Source: Phalacrocorax aristotelis
Taxonomy: Eukaryota > Chordata > Aves > Suliformes > Phalacrocoracidae
DNA: 64,000 nt
Direction: 5' to 3'
Assembly (NCBI RefSeq): GCF_949628215.1
Contig: NC_134280.1
Coordinates: forward strand, 7,203,795 to 7,267,794
Positions 13,601 through 25,300 of this stretch are shown here, piece after piece. Below the pieces are notes generated by a model. That model searched no databases. It was not told where the DNA came from and saw nothing but the letters and a program-made list of their open reading frames with translations. The stretch's first letter is position 1; every line of letters starts with the position of its first letter. The position numbers and the translations under genes are program-made.

Positions 13601-16600
13601 TCTTTGGGGCCAGCCACATGGTGTCAGCTCTGGATATCTACTAACTAGTCATTATCTTGGAGCTGCAAAGAGAGAGTCACATATTGGCATGTAGGTGCCC
13701 TGCAAATTTAGCTATTGGTTTTCCTCTGTTGCTGTCGGAGCTCTGGAGGAGCAAGCGGTAGTCTCTCCTTCTGTCCTAGGAAGGTCTCAGCCTCTTTCAA
13801 GACAATGCAGGTCATCCTTGTTTCTTTCAGAAAGGCCACAACACACCAAGCGTACAAAGTCTACCTGGGACTATGGAAATAAAGAGCAGAGGTGACCACC
13901 TTAAGAGAACCTTTATGAGGATCTTGCCTGTAGCTGACGGTGGGGCCTAAAAATAGTCCTGCCCTTGAAAATGTCACACACTGAGGGCTTGATATGAGAT
14001 ACTGCATCTTTCCTAGCCTTTCAGCTGATGCACCAACTATGAGAAAAGTTGTCGTCTTTGGCAGGTGTTGCAGTAAATAGAATTCAAGGAGGGAAATATC
14101 ATCCATGCCAGCACTACAGGGACATTCAAGGAAGGACAAGGCTGTGAAGTTGGAGAAAAAATATCCAAGACCCCTGAGGAATGCAGTGGCAGTGGTGCAG
14201 GGCTGGGCACAGGCAGATGGAAAGAGGCTGCAGCTCCGTTCGTTGAAGGTGAGTGCATGGTCCAATGCTGTTTACACTGGTACTTCAAGGCAGATCCCTA
14301 TGGCAAGCAGCTGAATCACTTCAGACAGTCCTAAATGCCTGTTAGTAGATGCCTTGGGATGGGAACTACCAGCAATTAGAGGTGCTGACGTGGGCTCCCC
14401 ACAGCCTCAGGGCAGGCAGGAGGCAGAGCAGTGCTGCCTCATGCCCTGGAGCCACCCATAGCTGCAAATGGGTTAACAGTGAATGGGTATCTTTAAAGTT
14501 GCTTAGCCTTTTTTTAATCCATCTCTGTAAAATGCCCAAACCCAGTCTTTGTGAGAGCAGGTAATAACACCCTCAATGCAGACATCATCCAGGGGTGTCT
14601 GCAAAAAGTGGTAAAAATCCAGTGCTTCAGATCAGGAATTTCTCTGCTCATCTTGCCCTGCCAGCAGCAATCCTTCAGCACTAACCACAGTGAGGCTGAA
14701 AGAGGAGTGAAACCCCTCTGCAAACAGCAGCCCACGCTGGCACAACTGGGAGGTTACAGCCGGGGTAGTTAAACCAGCCGTGGGAAAACATGAGCTGAAT
14801 GAGAAAATGTGATCTGCACCAATCAGCTGGTTTTTAGGATGTGGAGTAGGTCACTAATGCCCATTAATAATTTCATCACCTAAACTAGTCCTGGGGGCTC
14901 TGTGAAATCAGAGTCCAAAGGCCAGGGATCAGATATAACCTTTTGCTCAGTGCCATCCCAGCTCACTCTGCCCGGCTGCAGAAAGTTCAGCTCTTACAGC
15001 CATGGGCAAGCTGAGGGCGTGCGTGTCTGTGAGGGGCAGCTACCCAGGAAACCCAGGAAATTTTAGGGGTTTTATTTTTCCATTAAAACATTTTCTGAAG
15101 AGGAAATAAGAAAAAATGGGGATGGTGCAAAAAGTTCATTTTTCCCTTTGTTTTCCTGGAGTCAGAATTTTCATTTTATATTAGTTAATGAAACTGAAGT
15201 GTAATTGAGAACTGAATTATTTCTTCCTGCTTGCTTTCTCATATGCTCTAACATATTCCCAACTGGGGAAAACAATTCAATGCTATTTTTCTCTTACTCA
15301 GGAAAACAAGCAAAAGAAGTGAGGAAAAATACTTTCACTTGAAAATACTAACACTTGAAACTCAGCTGAAAACACTTTTTAAAGCAAAAGCAAACTGACA
15401 AATCAGACTGACACTTCTTTTGTCTCCTTTTAATTTTCTCCCAGTTTCCCTAGAGGCAAAGTTGGTTGTTTCACCCCTTTTTTTAAAACAGAAGTACATT
15501 TAGAACATCTTTAAAGCTATTTTTTTCAAAAGATGGGTTTCCCTCTGGGGGGAAATATCATTCGCAGTTAAACCCTACTTATCACTGGATAAAAACATAG
15601 TAGTGACAAAGAAATGTGTCTTGAAAAAGCTGACGAGTCCTCATGCTAATGGATGTGGCCAGCTGGTTTTGCACCACCTGGAGTAGAGCATTGCCCAGCT
15701 TTGCCCTCTGGGACCCCTAAAAGCAAAACAAAATGAGAGATCCCTTCAGGTGGGATATTCTAAGACAGGACTTTGGGTGGCACAGACCCTGTGAATGTCT
15801 CTAATTCTCTCACTGATGAGGTTTGAAGATGCTCCCGTACCTAACATGGAGTAGGACTCCTTAAGGCTTTGAGACATGTAAAGTCAGGTGAGAGTCATCA
15901 AGAGGCAGACACTAAGCTAAAATCATCACACTTTTCTCACTTCTTGGACTGATTTGAGCAGCAGCATTTCATAAGGGAGGTGGCGAAGGCAGGGAGGAAG
16001 CATTGCTCTCATCCTGGCTCCACACCCTGTTTTGCCATTCTCTGTTTCAATGAGAAATGCTGTTATTAACGCCTGAGTAGTTATCCCCATTGCTCAAAAT
16101 TTCAGTATCTCTTTCTGTTACCCATAGGGACCCCCTGTTCCCCAGCATCAGCAGTGCTGCTAAGCTCCTTACCTGTGCCACTTCCAACTCCCAGAACATT
16201 TATAGCCGATTTTCCATTGCCGAGACTGAAATGATAGGTACACATTATTTCACTACACTATGTCACATGACTTCACATTTTAATTCCAATATCTTGGATG
16301 CCACATCGGCCCGGAAATTTATCTGAGCTTTGCCACATGAATTTGGATCGAAATTTGAGCATCCCTTTTGAGTCCAGCTATAACAAACTGCGCGGCAGGA
16401 GCCAGCCCCGTATTAGCAAGCTCATATTTCACAGTAAAGTAGGCACCAGTGTATAGTGTTTCTCTTCCTCTGCCAGCGAGTTTTCTTCAAGCTGTGGCTG
16501 GCACCATGCAAAAAGGCCTCAGGGAACCCCAGGGCAAAGGGTTCCCTTCGGGGGTAGTGGGGCTGTGCCTGGCTGGGATGGACACCGCTCCCCAGCCGGG

Positions 16601-17817
16601 GCTGCAGGGACAAGATGTGCTGGGGGAAACCTCTGCACCCTCAGGAGACAAGTTTGGTTTTCCAATATTGGATAAAAAATACCCAGATTTAAAAAAAAAA
16701 ACAAACAGGATATCCAGATGACTGGAAATCCTCTCTTTTCAATATTTGTCTTGGTTTGAAATTGGGAGCAAAGATCAAAATCTTAAATAATTTTTACCTT
16801 AGAAAAATTACTTCTGAAAAGATCAAAAAAAAAAACAACCCACCCAGCCTTGTGATTCCTAGCAGAATATTTAATAACAGCCCAGCTGAAGGATGAGGAG
16901 CCTGGGCTCAAGGTGCCTTGCTGCTCAACATGTTATATGACCTTGGGCATGGACTGTTTCTGAATATAAATAATTTTTTAAATTATTGTTTTATTGCTTA
17001 TTTTTATATATCTGATCCGAAGAACAAAACTTTGCCTGCCTTGATTTTTTTCTCAATGGAGAATACAGTTTCCATAACATCTAAGAATTACCTAAACTTG
17101 AAAGATCTTGCTTGTGGTTTGGATCTAGGCTGCTTTAAAACTTATCTGCAGTCATCCAGGCTTAATATATTACATCAATACTTCACAAAACTGATTATCA
17201 TTTGGTACTTAAGCAATGCAAATCGACTTAGGACAGAAACAAGGAGGTCTTATGGGATTGAGAAAAACAAGAATTAGTCACTAGAAGAGAGTTAGAGATG
17301 TGTTTCTGTTTGGACTGATGTGTGATGAAGGCCCAAAAGCAGGGAGAGAGCACAAGAGAGAGCTTTCTTTTGGAAAAAAAAAAAAAAAAAAACACCAACA
17401 AAAAATACTTTAATCCTTGGAAAATCAGCTAATAAAGAGATGGACATGAAAATGAGGTCTTGATTCTTTCCTTAACATAAGCTGAGAGGCAGCACAGTGC
17501 ATTAGCTGAAATAGCACATATTCTGGAGTCATTAAACAGACTATCCTAACGACCACTATTAAGGAACTTAAAACTGAAAAGCATTAAAAGTTCATTCATG
17601 CCACAGAAAATCCTTAAACATTTTTGCTGACCCTTGTATGTAGGTTGCCCTCCCAAGATAACAGATGGCTTTCCCACTTTGGTGGAAGATCTCCTTACCC
17701 AGCCATTATGTTGGGCACTTCTTCCTTGTTGAACTCATCCATGCACTGGTGCTCTGTTGAATGATCCAAAAATGACTTAAAGGCTTCAACATACTCCTCG
17801 GCTGTGAGACTTCTCAT
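10290..17817 (-). CDS. HNMT: Histamine N-methyltransferase-like gene, 6 coding exons
   Basis: The product is a cytosolic S-adenosylmethionine-dependent methyltransferase that, in the known family, methylates the ring nitrogen of histamine and so inactivates it. Exons join as 17817-17699, 16225-16173, 13097-12990, 12883-12753, 11759-11666 and 10645-10290. All have AG/GT borders and matching phases, giving 861 nt or 286 aa against 292 in human. Visible landmarks are STEHQCM near residue 21, a SAM motif LGVGSGTGE (51-59), NEIVEP (79-84), TSSDY (113-117), FDFIHMIQ (130-137), SSGWASLWKKY (170-180) and the C-terminal FNNNLS. The catalytic-pocket residues Glu22, Gln137 and Asn277 correspond to human Glu28, Gln143 and Asn283. 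Other pocket positions differ (see findings), so it may be an HNMT-like paralogue rather than the strict orthologue. No stop or frameshift is seen. Confidence 0.93.
11666..11759 (-). CDS. HNMT: HNMT-like coding exon 5
   Basis: It starts MLYRVEDILNTIKFF and ends KLLIIILS, matching human MLYYVKDIPATLKFF and KMLIIVVS. The aromatic residue at human Tyr147 is Arg141 here. The acceptor is cttctag and the donor TCAG|gtaagagg. Confidence 0.93.
12753..12883 (-). CDS. HNMT: HNMT-like coding exon 4
   Basis: It encodes ELVNQAPDLQNVSF, then WHQLTSSDYEQQV and ends FDFIHMIQ in phase 0. The final Gln137 corresponds to active-site Gln143 of the human enzyme. The acceptor is aaaatcag and the donor CAG|gtaatgg. 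Confidence 0.95.
12990..13097 (-). CDS. HNMT: HNMT-like coding exon 3
   Basis: It encodes GEQDLKMIRIL, then HPGVFIDNEIVEP and AAYK, matching the human GEIDLQILSKVQ, YPGVCINNEVVEP and AKYK segments. Glu83 corresponds to the SAM ribose-binding Glu89. The intron to exon 4 is only 106 nt. Confidence 0.93.
16173..16225 (-). CDS. HNMT: HNMT-like coding exon 2 (SAM motif)
   Basis: This 53-nt exon, too small to show as an open frame, follows acceptor ttcag and ends at ACAG|gtaagg. It encodes GLGNGKSAINVLGVGSGT, the glycine-rich SAM-binding motif I of a class I methyltransferase. Phases fit both neighbours. Confidence 0.92.
16900..16966 (+). repeat. Possible ancient SINE fragment (MIR-like)
   Basis: The phrase 'atatgaccttgggcatggac' resembles the MIR/CORE-SINE middle part (tgtgaccttgggcaagt). 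It lies in HNMT intron 1. The match is short and judged by eye. Confidence 0.25.
17374..17392 (+). repeat. Poly(A) run, 19 bases
   Basis: This is an uninterrupted run of 19 A in HNMT intron 1. No retroposed sequence could be recognised directly upstream. Confidence 0.9.
17484..17545 (+). repeat. Possible ancient tRNA-SINE head (MIR-like)
   Basis: The segment gcagcacagtgcattagctg, followed by ctggagtcattaaacagac, resembles the promoter-bearing 5' end of old amniote SINEs (agcatagtgg, then ctggagtcaga). It lies in HNMT intron 1. Similarity is by eye only. Confidence 0.3.
17699..17817 (-). CDS. HNMT: HNMT-like coding exon 1
   Basis: It encodes residues 1-39 plus two bases, starting MRSLTAEEYVEAF and containing STEHQCM, the part that carries the histamine-binding glutamate. 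The donor is GG|gtaagga. I chose the ATG at 17815-17817 because it aligns with Met5-Arg-Ser-Leu of the human protein. The frame is open further upstream, so a few extra N-terminal residues from an upstream exon, as in human MASSMRSL, cannot be excluded. Confidence 0.88.
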
Positions 17818-18848
17818 GGAAGGGGTCACATATAACTCTTGAGAAATAAATACAAATTGTGAGTTAGTGGCTTCAAGGCACGTGAAGGATCAAAGTACTT
17901 ACCTCATGGAAGAAACCCAACCCAACAGAAGCCAGAGGTTCAGGAAGATGGTAGGGAGGACACGTGGCCCAGGAGCCATCCAAGCAGGTGGGTTCATGTG
18001 AACATTTTCCAACCTGTTCACACTCAGGGTTTGAAAACTGTTCTTAGATGCCCTTTGACATCAGCATATTTGTTAAGTGCCTCATTACTACAGGTCTCCC
18101 TGAGGAAAATATCCCCATAATTTCCTGAAGATGCCTAGATCAATATCGGGTACTTGGTTTGCAGAAATGGAGGTAACTGGAGTGTATTTCTGGAAGACTC
18201 AAGGCAAGAAGGTGAAGGGAATCACACAGTAGGTCCAAACCTGGGGGGGCCGTTGCTCTTGCACATGCTGGATGATGTGCCAGCTGTTGGCACACTTGCT
18301 ATTAAGGGTGATGCCACAGAAAAACTGCTACCTGAAGCTGAAGCACAAATAGTCAACCCTGTGCATCTCATTTCTGACTCTTGCCAGCATGGGACTGCAA
18401 TGCGTTGCTGGAGAGGTGAATTCCCCACTGGGAACTGCAGCTTGTGGCCAGGGCGACAACTGATGGCAAAAGCACCTGAATGGGCTCATGCTCAAATGTG
18501 GGTGGCTGAGAGCAAGATTTCTACCTCTGAACCAACACCCAGGGCTGCTCAAGCGGTTGCAAGCAATTATTGCAAAAACTCATTTTCGTGCTGTTTCATC
18601 CTAACGACAGCACTGCTGCCAGGGCACAAGCTCTGGCCAGCTGCTTGGGTCTGAGGAGCAACAATGAGGCTAAGACCTGAGGCTCATGCGAAGATACCAT
18701 ACAGTTGAGTTCTGGTCTGGGGTCTTTCTCAGGCAGAGGGCTGCAGTAGGAAGGCAGTCATAGTGCCAGCCTCAGCATGTGAGATCAGCATTGGAAAGGT
18801 AGCATTCAATAGGTGAAAAACCAGCTTTTCCTCATAAACAAAATGAGG
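17818..18848. other. Upstream flank of HNMT coding exon 1
   Basis: The frame of exon 1 stays open for about 16 codons upstream of the chosen ATG. An AG acceptor (ctcaag) sits about 20 bp upstream of it, so a 5' exon may join here. No further HNMT coding segment or clear TATA box was recognised. A 166-codon plus-strand open frame at 18154-18654 has no recognisable motif. Confidence 0.5.
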
Positions 18849-19186
18849 ATCACAGAATCACAGAATGGTAGGGGTTGGAAGGGCCCTCTGGAGATCATCC
18901 CATCCAACCCCCTGCTTGAGCAGGCACACCCAGAGCAGGGGCACAGAGCCGCGTCCAGGCGGGGTGTGAATGTCTCCAGGGAAGGGACCCCACAGCCTCC
19001 CTGGGCAGCCTGTGCCACTGCTCTGGCACCCGCACAGGGAAGGGGTTTGTCCTCTTATTCAGGTGGAACTTCCTGTGTTCTGATTTGTGCCCATCGCCCC
19101 TTGGCCTGTTGCTGGGCACTAATGAAAAGGGTCTAGTCCCATCATGCTGACACCCACCCTTCAGATATTTATAGGTATTGATGAAA
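18849..19186 (-). mobile_element. CR1 LINE, 3' end fragment
   Basis: It begins with ATCACAGAATCACAGAATGG, which is the CR1 3' tail reversed. It continues through the [23 protein letters not shown]-coding region and stops at the ...ATTTATAGGTATTGATGAAAT point of the ORF2 tail. Its inner edge abuts a short tandem duplication of ATGAAGGACAGG at about 19185-19208. Confidence 0.95.
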
Positions 19187-20324
19187 TGAAGGACAGGATG
19201 AAGGACAGGACTCAGCAGAACATCTTCATCCACATTTTTGCCTTTTGAGGACCTGTTTATCGTCTGGTTTTAGTTGCCACTAGTAAGAAAACTATGTGTG
19301 TCTCATACAGGACTGTGCAATCTTGAATGCCTATGCTGTTTCCAAAATCTCATGTCATTGGCAGCTGTGTTTCTGGTAGGTATGCGTGGAAAGCCTATGT
19401 CCAGCCCTATCGGAGGTAAAGATATCAACATCTATCCTCAATACTTAGAACTATATCGTAACATAAACCTGAAATGACCCAAACTGCAGTCTGTTTAGCA
19501 TCCTGTTTCTTCTTTTTTTTTTTTTTTTTAAACAGTTTCTAACTCCTAAAGAATTAAAATATGTTTGTAGTGATAGAACACTGAGTGGGCATTTTACTTT
19601 AATCTCTTTTTTAAATTTTTTATTTTCTCCCAAATACCTGAATTATCGTGTGGAGCTGTCAGAATCTCTGCTTCAAAGTTCATGCTGGGGAACCTATTCC
19701 TGTAAGGAAAGTATAGCACTTCAGTTATTTGAAGAACCTGTACACTTTTTTGAACCTGCATTGAAAATGCAGAAGAAAAGGAAGGTGCTCCAGGATAAAT
19801 TTTCCTTGCCGGATAATCAATGTTATTTGTTCTTTTTTACTAGATCAAAGAAAGTTAAAACTTCTTGGTTAGCTGATCCCCCGTAAATATTGGCAACGGA
19901 CAGGCCACCTGCACCAGTGCTTGTGTGAGATGCGTTGTGGAAGCTTTTCCTCTCTCTGAAGATTTGTCAACCAGTCAATACAGTGGAAGGCATTAGACTA
20001 ACTCATATTACACACTCTGTGAAACCTTTAGTCATGAATGGAGTAGAAGAAATAGCAGTGAAATAGGAAAAGGCTATAGTGAGCTTCAGCATCTGAAGTG
20101 CTGAAAGATCTGCTTGGCCCAATATTTCTGGGACTTTTTTTGCTTTGTACCGTTTTTTAACTTCAGTTTTTCCTCATTGTCAATATTACATTGGATAACT
20201 TGTAGAAGGCACAGGACGCAAAGGGCAAAAGCTGAAGAAGTCATTTGACCATAAATGTTTTCATTCAGTCATATGTTTTCATTCTTAATTTAGGGGGTTT
20301 TGTGAAGATTTCCAGCAATGAAGT

Positions 20325-20386
20325 CACATCTTCATTTTCCTTTGACAACGTGCCTCATCTATAAAATATGGATGAGGTGCCACTAG
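20325..20386 (+). repeat. Possible MIR-like SINE fragment
   Basis: The words 'gcctcatctataaaatatgg', followed by atgaggtgcc, resemble the MIR motif cctcatctgtaaaatggggat. The fragment is short and degraded. Confidence 0.25.
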
Positions 20387-22020
20387 CAAAAGGAAGGAAT
20401 GAAATTAAATTGGAGCAAGGACCTCAATTCTGCAAAGAAAGTGTTGGGGTGAGGTTATCTATGCAAGGGGAAGAGTCATCTTCTGGGTAATTAAATTTCA
20501 ATATCGAGATGCACAACAAGAGTTAAGGGGATATTCCTGTATAACCTGAGTTTAGACATGTTGCTGCTCCCAAAATTAGAAAATGCTTCATGACAAGCAG
20601 TCTGCAATAGCAGTAAGCAGCCCCCGAGTCCCCTCTGCCAGTGAGAAAACTCCTGTGTGAATAAGAAACAAGCCAGGAGGTGGAAAGGAAAAAAGGGAGT
20701 CTTATAGTAGGGCTTTGAGTTACAAATATGTAATGCCTGTGCTAGCAGGTAGCAAGGAAGTGGCCACATGTGCAAATAGCGCACTGCTTTTCTTGATGAA
20801 GGCAATAAAAGGCTAAGGGCAACGAGAAGCCTCAGAGATGCTGCAGTGCTGCCAAGTCCTGCAGAACCAGTTGATTTCATCTGAGTTCACCACCAAAGTC
20901 ACATACCTAGCTCCCAAGAGGTGCATCAAAAGTCTCAGTTCCATCACCTTCACCTCACCCCCCTCCCAGAAAAGACCTCACAGAAGTTCAGCAGTAACAA
21001 GCCTGAACTCAGCCTCCTCTGTAAGGCCCACCTTGGCTACAGGCCAGTCCCTCCAACTTCCACTCAACCCTCTGACCTCCTCTATCTCTCCCCCTCTATC
21101 TCTCCCTGTCAAAACAGAGGATGAGTTTGTCCTCTCAGCTGGCTGAACCCAGCAAGACAGTTTTCAGAATAAATCTCTCACTAAAATGCCGAGAGGTAGC
21201 ATGGCTTCCCCTGCGCAGAGAGGAACAGATCTCAGCACCCAGGGACATGAACTCCATTTCTGACAGGTCAAATGTTTCCAGCCATCCCAGGAGACCTGCC
21301 AGGTGACCTGGACAGACTGCAGCACAAGTATTCACCAGGACAGATGATGTCAATTTAACTCTTCCACCGACACTTTTGCCATTTCTCCCCAGGCAAGGTT
21401 TCTAAGATTGATTAACACTTGTGGTTGGGAAGGTGAAACAGACTTAAATATTGTTGGGAACAAGTGGACTTCCTCTAAAATCTGGCTTAAAATCTAGCCT
21501 AGATCTGAAAATTTACTTCAGTACTTCAGGCCTGCGCTGCCCGTCCCAGGACCCCGATACCCACCTGCAGGACCGAAGCAGTGACTGCCAGGGAGTGGGA
21601 TGCTCGCAGGCACAGCTCATCCTGCTGCAGCTCCCGCTAAGTCAGAGCTTGCCATTAGCAATGTTAAACACCTTCCTCTCTGTGAACTGAGCAGGTGGCA
21701 TTATGGACTGCAGGTGCAGGGCACAGGGGGAATTCACAGTGTCACTTTAAGTGACACAGCACCGCTAAGTTGAAAAAGTCTTTACATTCAAGACATTTCT
21801 AGCAGCACAAATTGCAAGAACACTTTTATAACTCATCATTTCATTACACCTAAACTTAGACTGCTAAGGGGCTAAAAGTCTCCTCACAAAGGCTATCTTA
21901 GCCCTCATCCCTCTCCAGACATGGGCTGCTGTCACTCCCACCTTACACACATCCACCTGTGACACAGGGATGGCAGGGGCTGGCTCGACAACCCAGCCGG
22001 ATGGTTGGGGAAACACGTAC

Positions 22021-22330
22021 TCTCACTCCTTTCCAAAATCCACGTACCTCTTCACCTCCGGGACTGGGTCCATGGCTGCGGTGGGTGCCGTGCTGGGGCA
22101 CGGCAGCTGGGCACGGGGCTGGGGGTAAGCTGGACACCTGACCCCTACGTTAGCGTGTCCACCTGCCGCCCCGCTCCACGCCAGCCACTCAACCGGCCGT
22201 GACGCCTGCGGTGACCCCAGCGTGCAGCCACGGCTCTGCCGGCACCTGTCGGGACAGGCAGCGTCACTGGAGCGGGAAGGGGAAACCTGAGCCCTGCGGG
22301 GAAGGAGCGAGGGGCTGGGGAGGGCGATGT
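22021..22330. promoter_or_regulatory. CpG-rich patch, candidate CpG island
   Basis: By hand count 22141-22320 holds 17 CpG dinucleotides in 180 bp in GC-rich sequence, far above the surrounding AT-leaning DNA. It lies about 4.3 kb upstream of the first HNMT coding exon and could hold a promoter with an untranslated first exon. No transcription start was identified. Confidence 0.35.
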
Positions 22331-25300
22331 GCAAGGCCTGACATCTGCAGAGCTGTCCTCATCCCACGGGAGCTGTGCTGTTTTCAAGGGGAGAAAAAAA
22401 ACAGCAGAGGGACAGATTGAGACTTCAAAATCTTTAAATCCTGAGTGGAAGTGTCTGAGGGGTGTCAGCCGGCATTGGGCAGATGCAGGGGCCGTTTCCA
22501 TCTGCTTTTTAGTTTGCTTTGAACCCAGCCTCCCTTCCTGCTCGCTGCCCCAGGTGGGAGGAGATGTTTTCCCGCATCCTTGCCGTGCTGCTGCCTGATG
22601 GACGGACATGTTGGCAATGTGCTGGTTGATTCCTGCTTTCTTCGGAGAGAAGAGGGGTTCACCTTCTGCCCAGACACCTGAGCAAGTGATTTTTCCATCT
22701 CTGATTCAGGGGGAAATGGGGCATAATGGCAGTAACTGCCAGCAGGCACTGCAGCCCTGTGGGCAGCCTGGCCCCTGCCTTCCCTGCCCTGCAGGAGCCC
22801 GCTCTGCTTGCTAAACCACAGGGATTAGACAGCAACGAACCATTTTCAGAGGAGAGCTGTCTGAGCCAGAGGTGGATGGAGGTCGTCCACGACAGGCTGA
22901 CACAGCTGGAGGTGCAGTGGCTGCTATCACAAATACAGAAAATCCCAGGTGCTCCCTGCACCTGAATTCAGACTTTTCTCCTACCAGTTTCCGCAAGATT
23001 GGTGTTCCTTTTGCCTAATATCTAATAACACAAATGTAAATAAGACAGGATTTAGAGGCTTTATATTTGCAGGTGAGGTCTGGTGGTAGAAAGCACAGCA
23101 GTAGGATCCTCTCCACTCCCTTTCCCTGAAGGCAATGGGCAGAATAGATTTAGCAGACAACAAATAAAACCTCCTCCCTTCAGAGATACCTCCCCCAAAA
23201 CACTGCCGGCCCTGCAGGGCTCACCGAGGCAAGGGAACACGTTCTCAGGTGGGGATGCTTCACCATCAAGTGACCTGTCTTGGTTTATACTGGACTTGGT
23301 TTCCAAATGGATTTATGTCCACCCCAAGGCAGGTCTGCAGCAGCATGTTAAGCTAGAAATGGCCATACTGCTGCTTTTAACCAAAATACTCAAATCAAAG
23401 GTGAGGAAAGACTGGAGCCTCTTTGCCAGCTCTAAACTGCAGATGTGGCTCCTGGTGCTGTTTGACCACACAGGCAGTGGTTTTACATCAGCTACTCCAT
23501 CCCTAAATATTCCAACCGGAGATGCCAGACACCAGACACCAGCCATGCACCAGCAGTTGGCACCTGGCGTTTCTCAGCCAAGCCCCACACTCTGCAGCTG
23601 CAGCTCCCTCATGTCCCCCAGCCACCTCCACCTCGTCCCAGCTAAGCCATGCTGCCCACTCTGGCCTCAACACACCTCCACCCCTCCATGCCACCAGCAG
23701 GGATGGACACCCTGCAGGTCCCACCAGAAAGCCATACCTCCCCAGGGCAACAGGAGCTGTAGAGAAACCTCCAGCATCCAGGAGCTGCACAGCACTTGGG
23801 AACCTCCTTGTACATCCACTGAGAGCTGAGATCCCGCCCCAGTCCATCCCGTATCCCTCCCCCGGCTCCAGCAGCCCACGCAGGTTCATGTCACAACTGA
23901 GCTGGTATTAGCCTACAACAACAGCCTTTGTTCCACCCCAGTGCCAGAAACAACAGTACTTTGTGGATAGCTGCTTGCACCGGCAGGAATTGGCAGCAGG
24001 GTGGCTTTGGTGGATGTACCCTCTGCACGCTGTGCTCTCGGTTGTTCAGGCGAGCTCGTGACTAAACCCACGCTAAATTGTGTTTTTTGTACAAACTGGG
24101 ATTTTTTGATCTCCGAGGTGGGATGACGGCTAAAGCTAGAGCCAGGCTTCAGTGCAAGAAAAACAAAGCAACAGTGTTTTACCCCCACACGTGTGGCTGT
24201 GGCTGTGAGTTTAGGCCAGGCCTGATCATGCAGAAATAGGTCATTCACTTTTTGCGGGGCGAGCCTGCCTGGGGCTGGTATCACCCACTGCACCAAGCCC
24301 CTTCGCTGCACCAGCTCCATCAGCCCTCCACAACAAGCCTTGGAGCTGCACCTCCAGGCAGGAAAGTCTGAGTATTTGGAAATCAAACTTCAATTAATTT
24401 ATCTTCTAAATAGTGATCAGCTTCAGGCTGATGAATGTCAGGAAGGTCCTAGGCATTTTTACAGGGTTCTTCATAGTATTACTACTTTATGTTTTGCAAA
24501 CTGATTAAGGTCCATGTAATGTAACAGATTTTTGTTTTGTGAGCAGAGATCTTTTCTTCTGCAGCACTGTTTCTTTTTTTTTTAATGAAAGTCTTTTCAT
24601 CAGTTAGGTATTTTCCATTTCCTAGACAAAATTTCTAAGGTATAACCAGCAGTTTCTGTGTTCTCCAAAGTGAAATATTTGGTACAAACATGTCCTTCTG
24701 CATTAAGCAAGTTCTGGTGGAGATGAGGATAACCAGAATTTTTGTAGCACCCATTTTCCTGACAGTTAAAGACAAGATTTCTCATTAAAGGAAGAAATTT
24801 TGTTTTGCATTAATCCTATTAAATATTTAACTGCTCCTGGGCAGCAGTAGATCTAGGAGTTTGAGCAACAGTATTTGTTTTTATATGTGTTCACAGTTTT
24901 TTTTTCCTATAGGAAGAAGAATATGACTTCTGATAAATACTGAAAAAGATTATGCTGGAGAAGCAGAACTCATCCCTCCCCAGGGGCAACAGCACTCACT
25001 GCTCCAGCCATGTTTCAATTTAACCTCCCAAAAAAACAAAGCACCTAGGTCTGGAGATCAATTAAATTTTTTTTTTTAACACAGCCCTTCCTGCCTTTTC
25101 ATTAAAGCCTGGCTACTTTTCATTAAAGCTTGGTGCAGTTCTTCCAGACCTTTTCAAACCACCCTTTTCAAACTATTTTACTAGAGGTCATATCTCACAT
25201 AGTTGTAATTACAGAGCTAAGGCAAGGGCAGAGGGAGAGGCCAATGTGATCACCTTCAGAAAAGGCTCTTTGATTCAAGGTAAAGACCAGCTTTTGCTTT

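Noticed and set aside
18154-18654. 166-codon plus-strand open frame
   Set aside because: No motif, splice context or homology could be seen. It lies just upstream of HNMT on the other strand.
22145-22609. 154-codon minus-strand open frame
   Set aside because: It spans the CpG-rich patch, is arginine- and proline-rich, shares the region with plus-strand frames and has no recognisable family.
23083-23829. 248-codon plus-strand open frame
   Set aside because: It is rich in Pro, Ser, His and Thr with no domain, lies in GC-rich intergenic DNA, and overlaps long minus-strand frames. It looks like chance.
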